Source: Kosmotoga olearia TBF 19.5.1
Lineage (GTDB): Bacteria; Thermotogota; Thermotogae; Petrotogales; Kosmotogaceae
NCBI RefSeq assembly: GCF_000023325.1
Contig: NC_012785.1
Span: 2,108,001 to 2,172,000 of the forward strand
Reading direction: 5' to 3'
Length of the DNA: 64,000 nucleotides
Position numbers and translations under genes: made by a program
Notes under the pieces: generated by a model
Seen by the model: only the letters and a program-made list of their open reading frames with translations
Told to the model about the DNA's origin: nothing
Database searches by the model: none
In this document: piece after piece, positions 26,605-34,553 of the stretch
How the letters are laid out: each line of letters starts with the position of its first letter
Position numbering within the stretch: position 1 is the first letter of the stretch

Positions 26605-27978
26605 ATGTTTGTAGATAGAAAAGAAGAGTTCTCAGTTCTTGAAAGAGAATACAGGAAATCTTCTTCATTCGTTGTTTTATACGGAAGGAGACGAACCGGC
26701 AAGACCACTCTTATAGAAAGATTCATTGAAAACAAACCAGCTTTGTATTTCCTTGCAACGGAGGAACCTGAGGTTGTCCAGCGGAGAAGATTCCAGAGAC
26801 TGCTCTTTGATTATACTGGTGATAGGGTACTTTCTAATTTTGACCAGCCACTGGACTGGGAGAGTCTGTTTTTGATGTTTTCAAGGCAAAAAGGAAAGAA
26901 AATACTTGTGATAGATGAGTTTCAGTATCTGGCTACTGTGAACCCAGCATTCCCGTCAGTTTTTCAAATGGTTTGGGATAGCTATTTGAAGGAATCCAAT
27001 ACTATGGTTATTCTCTGCGGTTCTCTTATAACCATGATGCTCAGTCAGGTTCTCAATTATTCAAGCCCGCTGTACGGTCGGCGCACCGCACAGATATTGC
27101 TCAAACCAATGAACTTTGAGATCTGTAGTGAATTCTTCGATTTCAGAGATAAGGAAAAGCTCCTTGAGTTTTATTCGATCACTGGAGGTATTCCCAAATA
27201 CATAGAAGAGGCAAGAAGGTTTGAGGATCCTATCAAGTTCATCGTAGAGGCTGTTCTGAATAAGGACAGTTATCTGTACAGGGAGCCCTTTTTCCTTCTT
27301 GAAAAAGAAACGGACGCGGTAGGAACTTATATGTCAATAATAGCGCAGATCGCGGATGGAAAAAACAGGATAGGGGAAATAGCATCGGCGTTCAACAGTA
27401 ATCCAAGCCATCTTACAAGATATCTTAAGGTGCTGAGAGATCTGGACTTCGTCGAACGGATGGTTCCGGTTACCGAGAAAAACCCTGAAAGGTCAAAGAA
27501 AGGTATTTATTTGATCAAGGACAGGTTCTTAAATTTCTGGTTCCACTATGTTTTTCCCTTTCTAGACTATCTGGAAATTCGAAAGATAGACCCAGCGTTA
27601 AAGAGTATCGAAAACACGTTCCGTTCCGTTCTGGTGCCACTTGTGTACGAAGACCTATGTAGGGAAGCCGCCTATACGATGGCAGCCAGGGGAGAATTAC
27701 CCTTTGTTCCAGAAAAAATCGGAAAATGGTGGGATAGGAAGAATGATGTGGACATAGTGGGTATTTCAGAGGATAGAATAATCACCGGTGAATGCAAATT
27801 CACCTCGAATCCCATGGACACAAGGTCGCTCTATCTTCTTGAAAAACGTACCGATATGATCTCCCGGGGGAAGGAACCATTTTATATATTGTTTTCTAAA
27901 AGCGGGTTTACGTCAGAGCTTCAAGAGATAGCAAGAAAGAGGAATGACATCAAGCTCATAACTTTTCTACCAGACTGA
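26605..27978 (+). CDS. Solitary AAA ATPase with DUF234/PD-(D/E)xK C-terminus
   Basis: A 457-residue ATPase of the archaeal-type family. P-loop Y-G-R-R-R-T-G-K-T-T (residues about 27-36) and Walker B I-L-V-I-D-E-F-Q-Y. The sensor region is V-I-L-C-G-S-L. A winged helix (I-G-E-I-A-S-A-F-N-S-N-P-S-H-L-T-R-Y-L) precedes the DUF234 domain, whose D-V-D-I-V-G ... G-E-C-K-F keeps the Asp and E-x-K of a PD-(D/E)xK nuclease. ATG preceded by GGAGGGA. A paralogue at 28832-30199 is broken. Function unknown; DNA handling or self-mobility is plausible. Confidence 0.82.
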   Translation: MFVDRKEEFSVLEREYRKSSSFVVLYGRRRTGKTTLIERFIENKPALYFLATEEPEVVQRRRFQRLLFDYTGDRVLSNFDQPLDWESLFLMFSRQKGKKILVIDEFQYLATVNPAFPSVFQMVWDSYLKESNTMVILCGSLITMMLSQVLNYSSPLYGRRTAQILLKPMNFEICSEFFDFRDKEKLLEFYSITGGIPKYIEEARRFEDPIKFIVEAVLNKDSYLYREPFFLLEKETDAVGTYMSIIAQIADGKNRIGEIASAFNSNPSHLTRYLKVLRDLDFVERMVPVTEKNPERSKKGIYLIKDRFLNFWFHYVFPFLDYLEIRKIDPALKSIENTFRSVLVPLVYEDLCREAAYTMAARGELPFVPEKIGKWWDRKNDVDIVGISEDRIITGECKFTSNPMDTRSLYLLEKRTDMISRGKEPFYILFSKSGFTSELQEIARKRNDIKLITFLPD

Positions 27979-28008
27979 CAATGTAACGGTGAATTTGTCA
28001 AAAATCGG

Positions 28009-28248
28009 TTAAGAGAGGTCGTCTGCGTCTTTGTCTAAATTCTTGACTTTCTTCAGATAATCCATTACGTTTTTATCGAGGTCATAGAGATAAGTGTATT
28101 TAAGTTTTTCTCCAACAGTCATGGCTATTTTTCTGAATAAATCAGTGATTTTGAAACTAATAAATCTGCCCTGCGTTATGCAGGGCAGGTGTAAAGGTAT
28201 CTTGGAAACAATAAAATGCGCTTCTTTTTTAATTAAATGTTCATTCAA
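28009..28248 (-). pseudogene. 3' remnant of an aminoglycoside-nucleotidyltransferase-like (ANT(6)/AadE) gene
   Basis: The last ~55 residues (L-F-R-K-I-A ... Y-L-Y-D-L-D-K-N-V-M-D-Y-L-K-K-V) resemble the C-terminal helix region of AadE-type 6-adenylyltransferases, a ~290-residue family. The catalytic N-terminal two thirds are absent, and the first ~25 codons run through a CTGCCCTGC hairpin. This is a decayed gene, not a resistance determinant. The match is from pattern memory. Confidence 0.4.
28166..28188. repeat. Perfect 9-bp hairpin CTGCCCTGC/GCAGGGCAG
   Basis: CTGCCCTGC (28166-28174), loop GTTAT, GCAGGGCAG (28180-28188). No T run follows, so it is not a classic terminator. It sits inside the decayed gene and may be a dispersed palindromic repeat. 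Confidence 0.7.
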
Positions 28249-28404
28249 AATAGACTAAGTTTAGTATGTAATTCTAAGGAATCAGAATTTTTAAAGATGA
28301 AATCTCTCATGCTTTACTGTCCACATATTCCGTAAAGTGTAACCCATAACATATCGATCACCAATTGCGGATTTGCCGGGTTAGATATATCTATCATCAC
28401 CATA

Positions 28405-28449
28405 AAAAATAGGGACAGACTCCTTTTTTCGGTGTCTGTCCCTATTTTT
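28405..28449. repeat. REP-like element, 16-bp inverted repeat around GGGACAGAC
   Basis: AAAAATAGGGACAGAC (28405-28420) and GTCTGTCCCTATTTTT (28434-28449) are perfectly complementary, with a 13-base T-rich loop. The GGGACAGAC/GTCTGTCCC core is like palindromes linked to REP-associated tyrosine (Y1) transposases in other bacteria. No such transposase is in the window. It could also terminate transcription either way. Confidence 0.7.
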
Positions 28450-28782
28450 GAAAGGGTAAGATTCTGGATAGAACATTTCCAAAATGACGAACAGGGAGAT
28501 CTCGCCTTGCTAGCCCGACACTTGTTCCCTAACCTGTTATCCTGAACTTGATTCATGTTCTGCAAGGGTCTCTCTATACCCCATACGCTCTTGGATTCTC
28601 GATTCTTACGTACAACCTACAACGTGTAACCCGCAACGTGTTATATTCTCGGATTCTCGGGTCTCGGACTCTCGGATTTTATACAGTATGCTGTGCCTTA
28701 TAAATAGCCGATAACAATAATGTGCATGCCCTTCCCTTATATTTTGGAGAAAACCGGTTGATGCGATAAAGTATGAATGCAA

Positions 28783-28808
28783 ATTTAGTAAATATACATT
28801 TAGTAAAT
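28783..28808 (+). promoter_or_regulatory. Two copies of the palindrome ATTTAGTAAAT
   Basis: ATTTAGTAAAT at 28783-28793 and 28798-28808, a 15-bp period, just upstream of the third ATPase gene. Each copy is a perfect palindrome around a central G. The same 15-bp spacing is seen upstream of the second ATPase gene, with a different sequence. Confidence 0.6.
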
Positions 28809-28831
28809 TTCGACAAAGAGTGGTGACGGTT

Positions 28832-30199
28832 GTGATCAATAGAAAAACCGAAAAAGCTTTTATTCAGAAGAAGATGAATTCAAAAAAGGCAGAACTTTTG
28901 GTTTTATATGGTAGAAGGCGGGTTGGGAAGACCTACCTTCTTGAGAATTCTTTCGATTCCCCTCTTTTCTTCACAGCAGATCTTTCCAGCCCCAGGCAGC
29001 TTATGAATAATTTTATGGATCCTTTAAGGGAAATCCTCAATCTCCCGGATAGTTTGAGAATTTCCAACTGGGATGAGTTTTTTCAGTTTCTTGCTAATGC
29101 AGTAAGAACCTTGAAAACCAAACAAGCAATCATCTTTGACGAGTTTCAATATATCTCCCAGAAAGACGATTCCTTTCTCTCTATATTTCAATGATGGTGG
29201 GATAAAGAATTTTCAAAACTACCGGTAGTTATTGTTCTATGTGGTTCATATGTTGGAATGATTGAAAAGATAGCCCTCTCTGTAAATAGTCCAATCTATG
29301 GGAGAAGAACAGGACAGTACTTGGTGTCTCCCATGAATTTCTTTGATGCTTCTTTGTTTCTCGAAAAGATGGATATTGAAAGCAGGATCAAAACGTATTC
29401 AGTCTCAGGTGGAATTCCTCTTTATTTAAATGAGTTTAGTGATTATTCTAATTTCTCCAAGGCGTTAAAAGAAAAGGTTCTTAGCGCTGGTGAATTTTTG
29501 TTGGAAGAGGGAAGGTTCTTAACTCTCGAAGAATTTTCAAGGGACCCAGCTACATATTTCGATATTCTCAAGGCAGTTGCAAACGGACGAACTAAGCCAA
29601 AAGAGATTTCTGATTTAACTGAAATACCTTACAAAGGACTAGGTACTTACCTCGCAAAATTGTTGGATTTGAAGTTGTTAAGGAAAGAATTTCCATTTTC
29701 TTTGAAAAAACCCCGAAGGACACCACTTTATTTTATCGATGATGGATACCTAAGATTTTATTTCAAATTTCTGTATCCTCACAAAGAACTTATTTACCGG
29801 GGAAGAAGCGACTACTTAATGAAAATAATATCGAAAGCGCTTCCACAGTTTGTTTCCTTCACTTTTGAAAAAATCGCAAAGCAGTATCTGGAAAAAATAG
29901 TTAAACCTGAAAAGATAGGAAGATGGTGGCGAAAAGACGAAGAAATAGATATCGTAGCCACCTGTGGGAATACTTTAGTAGTTTGCGAGGTTAAATGGAC
30001 TAACAAGCCTGTTGGAAGCAGTGTATTGGACAACCTTCAAAGAAAAGCGGGATTACTTCAGGAAGACATAGGGAAGAATTTTGAAAAGGTGATCTATTAT
30101 CTTTTCTCGAAATCTGGATTCGTTGGCATAAAATCACTGGATAATTTGGTTCTGGTAGATCTTGGGGGTATTGATTCGAGACCAGAGAAACAAGACTAA
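28832..30199 (+). pseudogene. Third AAA ATPase (DUF234 type), interrupted by an in-frame TGA
   Basis: One continuous frame of ~455 codons is broken only by TGA at 29192-29194. Before it are the P-loop (Y-G-R-R-R-V-G-K-T-Y) and Walker B (I-I-F-D-E-F-Q-Y). After it, in the same frame, come W-W-D-K, the V-L-C-G-S-Y sensor strand and the nuclease-like D-I-V-A ... C-E-V-K-W. The paralogue at 26605 reads S-V-F-Q-M-V-W-D where this reads S-I-F-Q-stop-W-W-D, so one substitution (for example CGA to TGA) explains it. The GTG at 28832 matches the paralogue start. A restart at 29258 would lack the ATP site. Confidence 0.75.
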
Positions 30200-30286
30200 A
30201 GACTCGAGAGGGCTCTTTACAGTTGATACGCGCCTTTGGCGGAATAGGATCCGAGAACGGAGATTCGAGAGGCTATGATTTATAGA

Positions 30287-30306
30287 TCCTGAATCAAGTT
30301 CAGGAT
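30287..30306. repeat. Dispersed palindromic repeat, second copy
   Basis: Reads ATCCTGAA, then TTCAGGAT after a short spacer. TGAATCAAGTTCAGGAT (30290-30306) is the exact reverse complement of 28539-28555, so the two copies bracket the broken ATPase gene in opposite orientation. Confidence 0.6.
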
Positions 30307-30320
30307 GATAAACCAGGTAT

Positions 30321-30358
30321 GCGAAGCGGTCAGCTTTCGAAGCGCAAGGAGCATGCTC
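30321..30358. repeat. Cluster of short palindromes
   Basis: GCGAAGC (30321-30327), GCTTTCGAAGC (30333-30343) and the perfect palindrome GAGCATGCTC (30349-30358) follow each other within 40 bp. The first shares the GAA loop of the array 150 bp away. Confidence 0.5.
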
Positions 30359-30502
30359 TGACGTTGGGAGCGACTGCGTCACTGATATAAAGAACAGTTC
30401 ACAGCATTACAACAGCAGTACCTTGCCACATACCGCTATTTTCAAAAAGCATGTAAAGAACAAGATTCTGGATTAAAGATTTCCAGAATGACAGTCTTTT
30501 TC

Positions 30503-30600
30503 AACCACGAAGGGGTTCGAGACAACCACGAAGTGGTTCGGAACAACTCCGAAGGAGTTCGTTACAATCCCGAAGGGATTCGTATCTGTTGCGAAGCAAC
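30503..30600. repeat. Array of five mini-hairpins at exact 21-bp period with GAA loops and covarying stems
   Basis: Units start at 30503, 30524, 30545, 30566 and 30587. Each is a 6-base arm, GAA, and the complementary 6-base arm, then a 6-base linker starting CG. Arms: AACCAC/GGGGTT (one mismatch), AACCAC/GTGGTT, AACTCC/GGAGTT, AATCCC/GGGATT, and GTTGC/GCAAC (5 bp). Stems change on both sides together while the C-GAA-G loop stays, so pairing, not sequence, is kept. The GCGAAGC mini-hairpin is known to be unusually stable in DNA. Not CRISPR: no spacers. Confidence 0.85.
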
Positions 30601-30669
30601 TTTCTCGGCTCTCACCTACTATGTCAAGTCAAGGAGACAGACTCTCGGATTCTGGTGTTCTTATCTTGT

Positions 30670-32184
30670 TTACCCTCGCGTTTTTCTCCCGATCAAAAAC
30701 TTCATGAATCCTTCGAGCTCTTTCACTCCTAATAGCTTCGCCAAAAGCATGAAGATTGCTGTACCTGCCACTATTTCGATTAAGCTGGAGAGAGTGGAGA
30801 AAGGCAGAAGAGCTTTCAGAAGCACCAGCACAAAAACCATTCCAGATGTGCAAATGGCAATTTTAAGTGTTTCCCTGATGTAGCCGCTTTCGTAGCCTAT
30901 TTTTTTGAATATCCCAAACGAGACGATCATCGCTCCAAGTATTCCCGCGATGGTTGTTGCCCAAGCGATTCCCACAGGTCCTATAGTAAGCCCCAGGATG
31001 ATATCCAGCAGGATATTTGTACCCGCCATTATCATTGCTACTATTGAAGGAAATCTGGGATTTTTCCTTGCGTAGTGAGCCCTCGAAAAAATGCCGAAGA
31101 TACCGTAAAAGGGCATTCCAACAGCATAAGCTCTCAAGATTCGTGAGGTGTTCAGGGTATCCTCGAAGGTGAATTTCCCTCTCTGGAATAGAAGGGCAAC
31201 AATTTCTTTTGAAAGGATCATCAAGCCGATTGTTGCCGGGATAACAAAGAACATCAGGGTTCCGAAGGCTTCCCACAGGATCTTTTTAAAATCTTCCCGT
31301 TCGTTGTCTCCCGCGAACTTCGAAAGTTCTGCTAGAGAGACAGTTGCCACAGCTACCGCGAACATTCCCAAAGGAAGTTGGTAAAGCCTCATAGCATATT
31401 GGAGGCTTGATACCGCTCCACTTCCCAGTTCTGTTGCTACTCTCGTGTCAACCAGCGAATTGAGCTGGGTGATTGCAGGAGAAATCATGGCGATCAGAAA
31501 CATTAAACTGAATTCTCTGGCGCTTTCTTTATCGAACGTTAATGTGAACCTGAATCCTCTCTTCGAAGAAGCGATTATCAATACCGTAAGTTGAGCTACA
31601 CCACCAATAATGAAGCCAATCGTTGGTCCCAGGATTGGAGGGTTGAGATATCTGGATAGAACGATTCCTGTAATGGTAGAAATATTTATAAATGCAGGGG
31701 ACAGAGCGGCAATGAAATAAAAGTTGAGACTGTTCAGTATCCCGTAAAAAACGCTCCAGGTTGAAATCAACAAGACAAAGGGAAAAGTGATTTTCATGAG
31801 CTTTGCTGTGAGTTCGATTACCTCGGGCTCGAATCCTCCGGCAAAAGTAACGGATATAGGTTCCGAGAAAAAAATCCCAATGAGAGAGATTGCCCCGGTA
31901 ATGGAAACGACCAGAATCAGAATAGTGGAAGCAAATTTAAAGGCCTCTACTAAAGACTTTTTTTTCTTTTCAGCGAAAAGCGGAACAAACACCATTGAGA
32001 GAGCACCTTCGGCGAAGATTTTCCTGAGAAAAAAAGGTATTAAAATCGCCACGAGATAGGCATCATATTGGCTGGAGGTGCCAAAGTAACCCGCAAAAAA
32101 GGCGTCGCGGAGTAATCCAGTGATTCTTGAAATCATGGTGGCAAGTGCAAATGCCAGCGTTCCTTTTATTATACTTTGATTCAT
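30670..32184 (-). CDS. murJ: Lipid II flippase MurJ (MviN)
   Basis: Moves lipid II across the inner membrane for peptidoglycan synthesis. 504 residues with about 14 hydrophobic segments; the N-terminus has the MurJ signature S-R-I-T-G-L-L-R-D-A-F-F-A and D-A-Y-L-V-A. The ATG is preceded by GGAGGAAGT. A single-gene unit divergent from the DUF296 gene. Its 3' end borders the repeat-rich region. Confidence 0.93.
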   Translation of the reverse strand: MNQSIIKGTLAFALATMISRITGLLRDAFFAGYFGTSSQYDAYLVAILIPFFLRKIFAEGALSMVFVPLFAEKKKKSLVEAFKFASTILILVVSITGAISLIGIFFSEPISVTFAGGFEPEVIELTAKLMKITFPFVLLISTWSVFYGILNSLNFYFIAALSPAFINISTITGIVLSRYLNPPILGPTIGFIIGGVAQLTVLIIASSKRGFRFTLTFDKESAREFSLMFLIAMISPAITQLNSLVDTRVATELGSGAVSSLQYAMRLYQLPLGMFAVAVATVSLAELSKFAGDNEREDFKKILWEAFGTLMFFVIPATIGLMILSKEIVALLFQRGKFTFEDTLNTSRILRAYAVGMPFYGIFGIFSRAHYARKNPRFPSIVAMIMAGTNILLDIILGLTIGPVGIAWATTIAGILGAMIVSFGIFKKIGYESGYIRETLKIAICTSGMVFVLVLLKALLPFSTLSSLIEIVAGTAIFMLLAKLLGVKELEGFMKFLIGRKTRG

Positions 32185-32323
32185 TAATCACTTCCTCCAT
32201 TGGTTTACAAAGCTTCTACATGGTCAAGTATAACCGAAAAAGAAGGTTATTGGAAATTTAACCAGAGAATTGGTATGGTAAGATTTTTGAAGCATGACAA
32301 TCAGATTGTCTGGGGGGATGAGA

Positions 32324-32740
32324 ATGATTTATAGGGAAGATGAGAGGATTCTTTTTATCCGTATGGATGATGGAGAGAACTTTGTAGAGAATCTGGAAAA
32401 AGTTCTACGGGAGGCAGGTGTGACTTCTGGCGTCATAATCAGTGGCGTTGGGATGCTCAGAGATTTAGAAATAGGTTGGTTTAATGTTGAAAAGATGGTG
32501 TATGAAAAAGAGCAAATTTCCGTACCTCATGAATTGGTAAGCATATCTGGAAATATATCACTTTTGGAAGGTAATCCTTTTCCTCATATGCATGTTTCCC
32601 ATGCGGGACCTTCAAGAGCTCTCAGTGGTGGCCATTTGTTTTCCGGGATAGTGTGCAATACAGTAGAGCTTTTTATCTTAAAAGCACCCTTGCTCGAACT
32701 TAAAAGAGTTGCTAGTAAAGGATTTAAAGCTCTGGAATAG
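32324..32740 (+). CDS. PPC/DUF296 domain protein
   Basis: A 138-residue stand-alone PPC domain, in the family with plant AT-hook proteins and bacterial DUF296 proteins. The metal-binding histidine cluster H-M-H-V-S-H and the following G-x-x-x-x-G segments are visible. Role in bacteria is unknown. The ATG at 32324 is favoured because GGGGGG lies 6 bases upstream; the ATG at 32318 is directly against that site. Its stop lies 2 bp from the convergent MFS gene stop, so the two transcripts must overlap. Confidence 0.8.
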   Translation: MIYREDERILFIRMDDGENFVENLEKVLREAGVTSGVIISGVGMLRDLEIGWFNVEKMVYEKEQISVPHELVSISGNISLLEGNPFPHMHVSHAGPSRALSGGHLFSGIVCNTVELFILKAPLLELKRVASKGFKALE

Positions 32741-32742
32741 GT

Positions 32743-33906
32743 TCAGCTTTTTTGAATTCGGAGATGAATTAACAGGGTAACGAATATCTCCGCAACTATT
32801 AGCATGAGGACGATTAGTATTCCCTTTTCCAATCCAAAATGTTTTCCAGCAAAACCTACCATATAACTCGACGCAGCGGCTCCGAGGGACGCTGCTATAC
32901 TGAAGGTGCTCACATTGAAACTAGATCTCTCTGGCCTTTGCGAGATTAGTATCGCTTGAAGTGTTGGAAACATAGCAGAGAATCCAAGTCCTATAAGGAA
33001 GGTGAAAAGACCGAGTATTATCGGAGCTTTTGTCAGGAGCATTGCAACAAAGGTAATGCATGAAAAAGACGACAGCAATAAAAGGCTACGACTGTAGCCG
33101 AGTTTTTCAACGGTGATACCGGCTACCAAACGACCGGCAAGAAGACCCATCCAGAGTAAGGCAGGAAAAATACTGGAGAACCTTAACGATACGTCTCTGA
33201 CATCAAAGAGATACGCGGCAACCCATGAAGAAAAACCAACTTCATAACCTACATAAAGAAAAACGCCGGATAGGACGAGCCAGTACAGTGTCCGTTCTTT
33301 TTTATCTGTAATGCTATTTGGATTTCTTGTTTCACGGTTTTCCGAGTAGAGAAACGGTATTTTGATTGTTGGAAATGATAAGAACAATGTGAAAGCTGTT
33401 ATTGCTGCTCCGATGAAAAATGGGATATTCCAATTTTTCACATTCTTTAAGGTAAGGGCAACAACAAATGGTGATATAACCGCACCAAGTGAAAAGAGTG
33501 AATGGAGCACGTTCAACACACTGCCGGTACGTTTTTTAAATAGGGCTGCCACACCAACACCAGCGTTGACTTCTATGAGACTGTTACCGAATGTAGTGAT
33601 AAAACTTGCGATTAAGAGCAGGATAAACGTTGGTGAAAGTCCTGTAAGAAGATATCCGATAGTGTTTGTCATAATAGCGATCATGAGCATTTTAAATGGA
33701 CCAAATCTTGGAGTCAATTTTATACTCAATATAGCAGCTATTATAAAAAAAACTGATGGCAGGGAAAGTAAAAGTCCTGCCATTTGATGATCTATATCAA
33801 AAAAGATTTCAATTGCCGGTAAAACGCTACCAAGGGCTATCGCGGTGAAACCAAAAGAAAAGAATCCACCAGAAGCTGCTAGAGTGAATAAGCTTTTTTC
33901 TCTCAT
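32743..33906 (-). CDS. MFS transporter
   Basis: A 387-residue major facilitator protein with about 12 hydrophobic segments, repeated G-R-L-V-A-G and basic loops (for example S-I-K-L-T-P-R-F-G-P) between helices. It resembles the sugar-transport-like (FucP/DUF-MFS) subgroup in length and N-terminal G-F-F-S-F-G. Substrate not recognised. The ATG has CTGGAG upstream; last gene of a minus-strand group with the membrane protein and methyltransferase genes. Confidence 0.85.
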   Translation of the reverse strand: MREKSLFTLAASGGFFSFGFTAIALGSVLPAIEIFFDIDHQMAGLLLSLPSVFFIIAAILSIKLTPRFGPFKMLMIAIMTNTIGYLLTGLSPTFILLLIASFITTFGNSLIEVNAGVGVAALFKKRTGSVLNVLHSLFSLGAVISPFVVALTLKNVKNWNIPFFIGAAITAFTLFLSFPTIKIPFLYSENRETRNPNSITDKKERTLYWLVLSGVFLYVGYEVGFSSWVAAYLFDVRDVSLRFSSIFPALLWMGLLAGRLVAGITVEKLGYSRSLLLLSSFSCITFVAMLLTKAPIILGLFTFLIGLGFSAMFPTLQAILISQRPERSSFNVSTFSIAASLGAAASSYMVGFAGKHFGLEKGILIVLMLIVAEIFVTLLIHLRIQKS

Positions 33907-33913
33907 TTACTTA

Positions 33914-34549
33914 TTATTCTCCAGGAATGTAAAGATTGAATTCTTCTGAAATATCTGTAACCTCGATAGAAGGCATTTTAACCAGTTTTCCGCTGTTAAA
34001 TCCATAAAAAATCAAATAAACGGAGTCGGGTTTAGCGACTCTTATATATGCATCTTTTGAGAGGGTTATGGTGTATGTAGTTTCAAGTTCCGGTGGTTTG
34101 AAATAGAAAAATTTTTCCTGTGATAAACCTGGAGAGAAGATTTTCTGATAAGTGTATTTTGTTTCATTTTTATTCATTTTGAAACCAATCCAGACATCAT
34201 CTTTCCCGGTTACGAATATTCTAAAGTACGGTCTATCCGGTGTTTTTTGGAGTTCGGTAAAAAGAGCATCCAGGTCATTTTCGAAGCTTTCCAGAAATTC
34301 ACTGGCAATAATGAATTTTTCTACCAAACCACCACCGGTAATAATTGATTTTAAGGAATCAACCTCATTTTCTACTCGTGTAGTGAACTCAGAATATGAG
34401 CTATTGAGTTGCTTATTTAACTCATCGATTTTTATTCTAAGTTCTTCTGCTGTTTTTAAAGCGGCCAGCGAAAGTATGAAAGCTACAATTGCAGCCATGA
34501 TAATAAACATACCTAAAAAGGTTGCCAGTGAAACGCTCTTTTTTGCCAT
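33914..34549 (-). CDS. Membrane-anchored protein of unknown function
   Basis: A 211-residue protein: one N-terminal transmembrane helix (residues ~10-32), a coiled-coil segment (~33-70), then a beta-rich domain outside. No family recognised. The ATG at 34549 has AAAGGAG upstream and lies 4 bp from the methyltransferase stop. An upstream extension would overlap that gene. Confidence 0.65.
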   Translation of the reverse strand: MAKKSVSLATFLGMFIIMAAIVAFILSLAALKTAEELRIKIDELNKQLNSSYSEFTTRVENEVDSLKSIITGGGLVEKFIIASEFLESFENDLDALFTELQKTPDRPYFRIFVTGKDDVWIGFKMNKNETKYTYQKIFSPGLSQEKFFYFKPPELETTYTITLSKDAYIRVAKPDSVYLIFYGFNSGKLVKMPSIEVTDISEEFNLYIPGE

Positions 34550-34553
34550 TCTT

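Larger units (their letters stand above)
28249..28831. other. Repeat-rich gene-free stretch
   Basis: Nearly 600 bp with no gene. It holds a REP-like hairpin (28405-28449), one copy of an AAGATTCTGGAT repeat (28458-28469), a dispersed repeat ATCCTGAACTTGATTCA (28539-28555), and four closely spaced CTCGG motifs (28648, 28656, 28663, 28671). The operator-like repeats of the third ATPase gene lie at its right end. Confidence 0.7.
30200..30669. other. Palindrome-rich gene-free stretch
   Basis: 470 bp between the broken ATPase gene and the end of murJ. It holds a dispersed palindrome (30287-30306), short hairpins at 30321-30358, a second AAGATTCTGGAT repeat (30462-30473), and a regular array of five hairpins (30503-30600). 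An overlapping plus-strand frame lacks a ribosome binding site and runs antisense into murJ. Confidence 0.7.

Noticed and set aside
28314-28565. Minus-strand frame in the repeat region
   Set aside because: Runs through the REP-like hairpin; no coding signs.
29192-29194. TGA as selenocysteine
   Set aside because: No structural element was seen after it, and the aligned residue in paralogues is not Cys.
30503-30600. Possible CRISPR array
   Set aside because: Units are 21 bp with 6-bp linkers and no spacers; no cas genes.
30488-30883. Plus-strand frame of 131 codons across the hairpin array
   Set aside because: No ribosome binding site, runs antisense into murJ, and the 7-residue repeats simply reflect the 21-bp DNA period; paired stem changes favour structure over coding.
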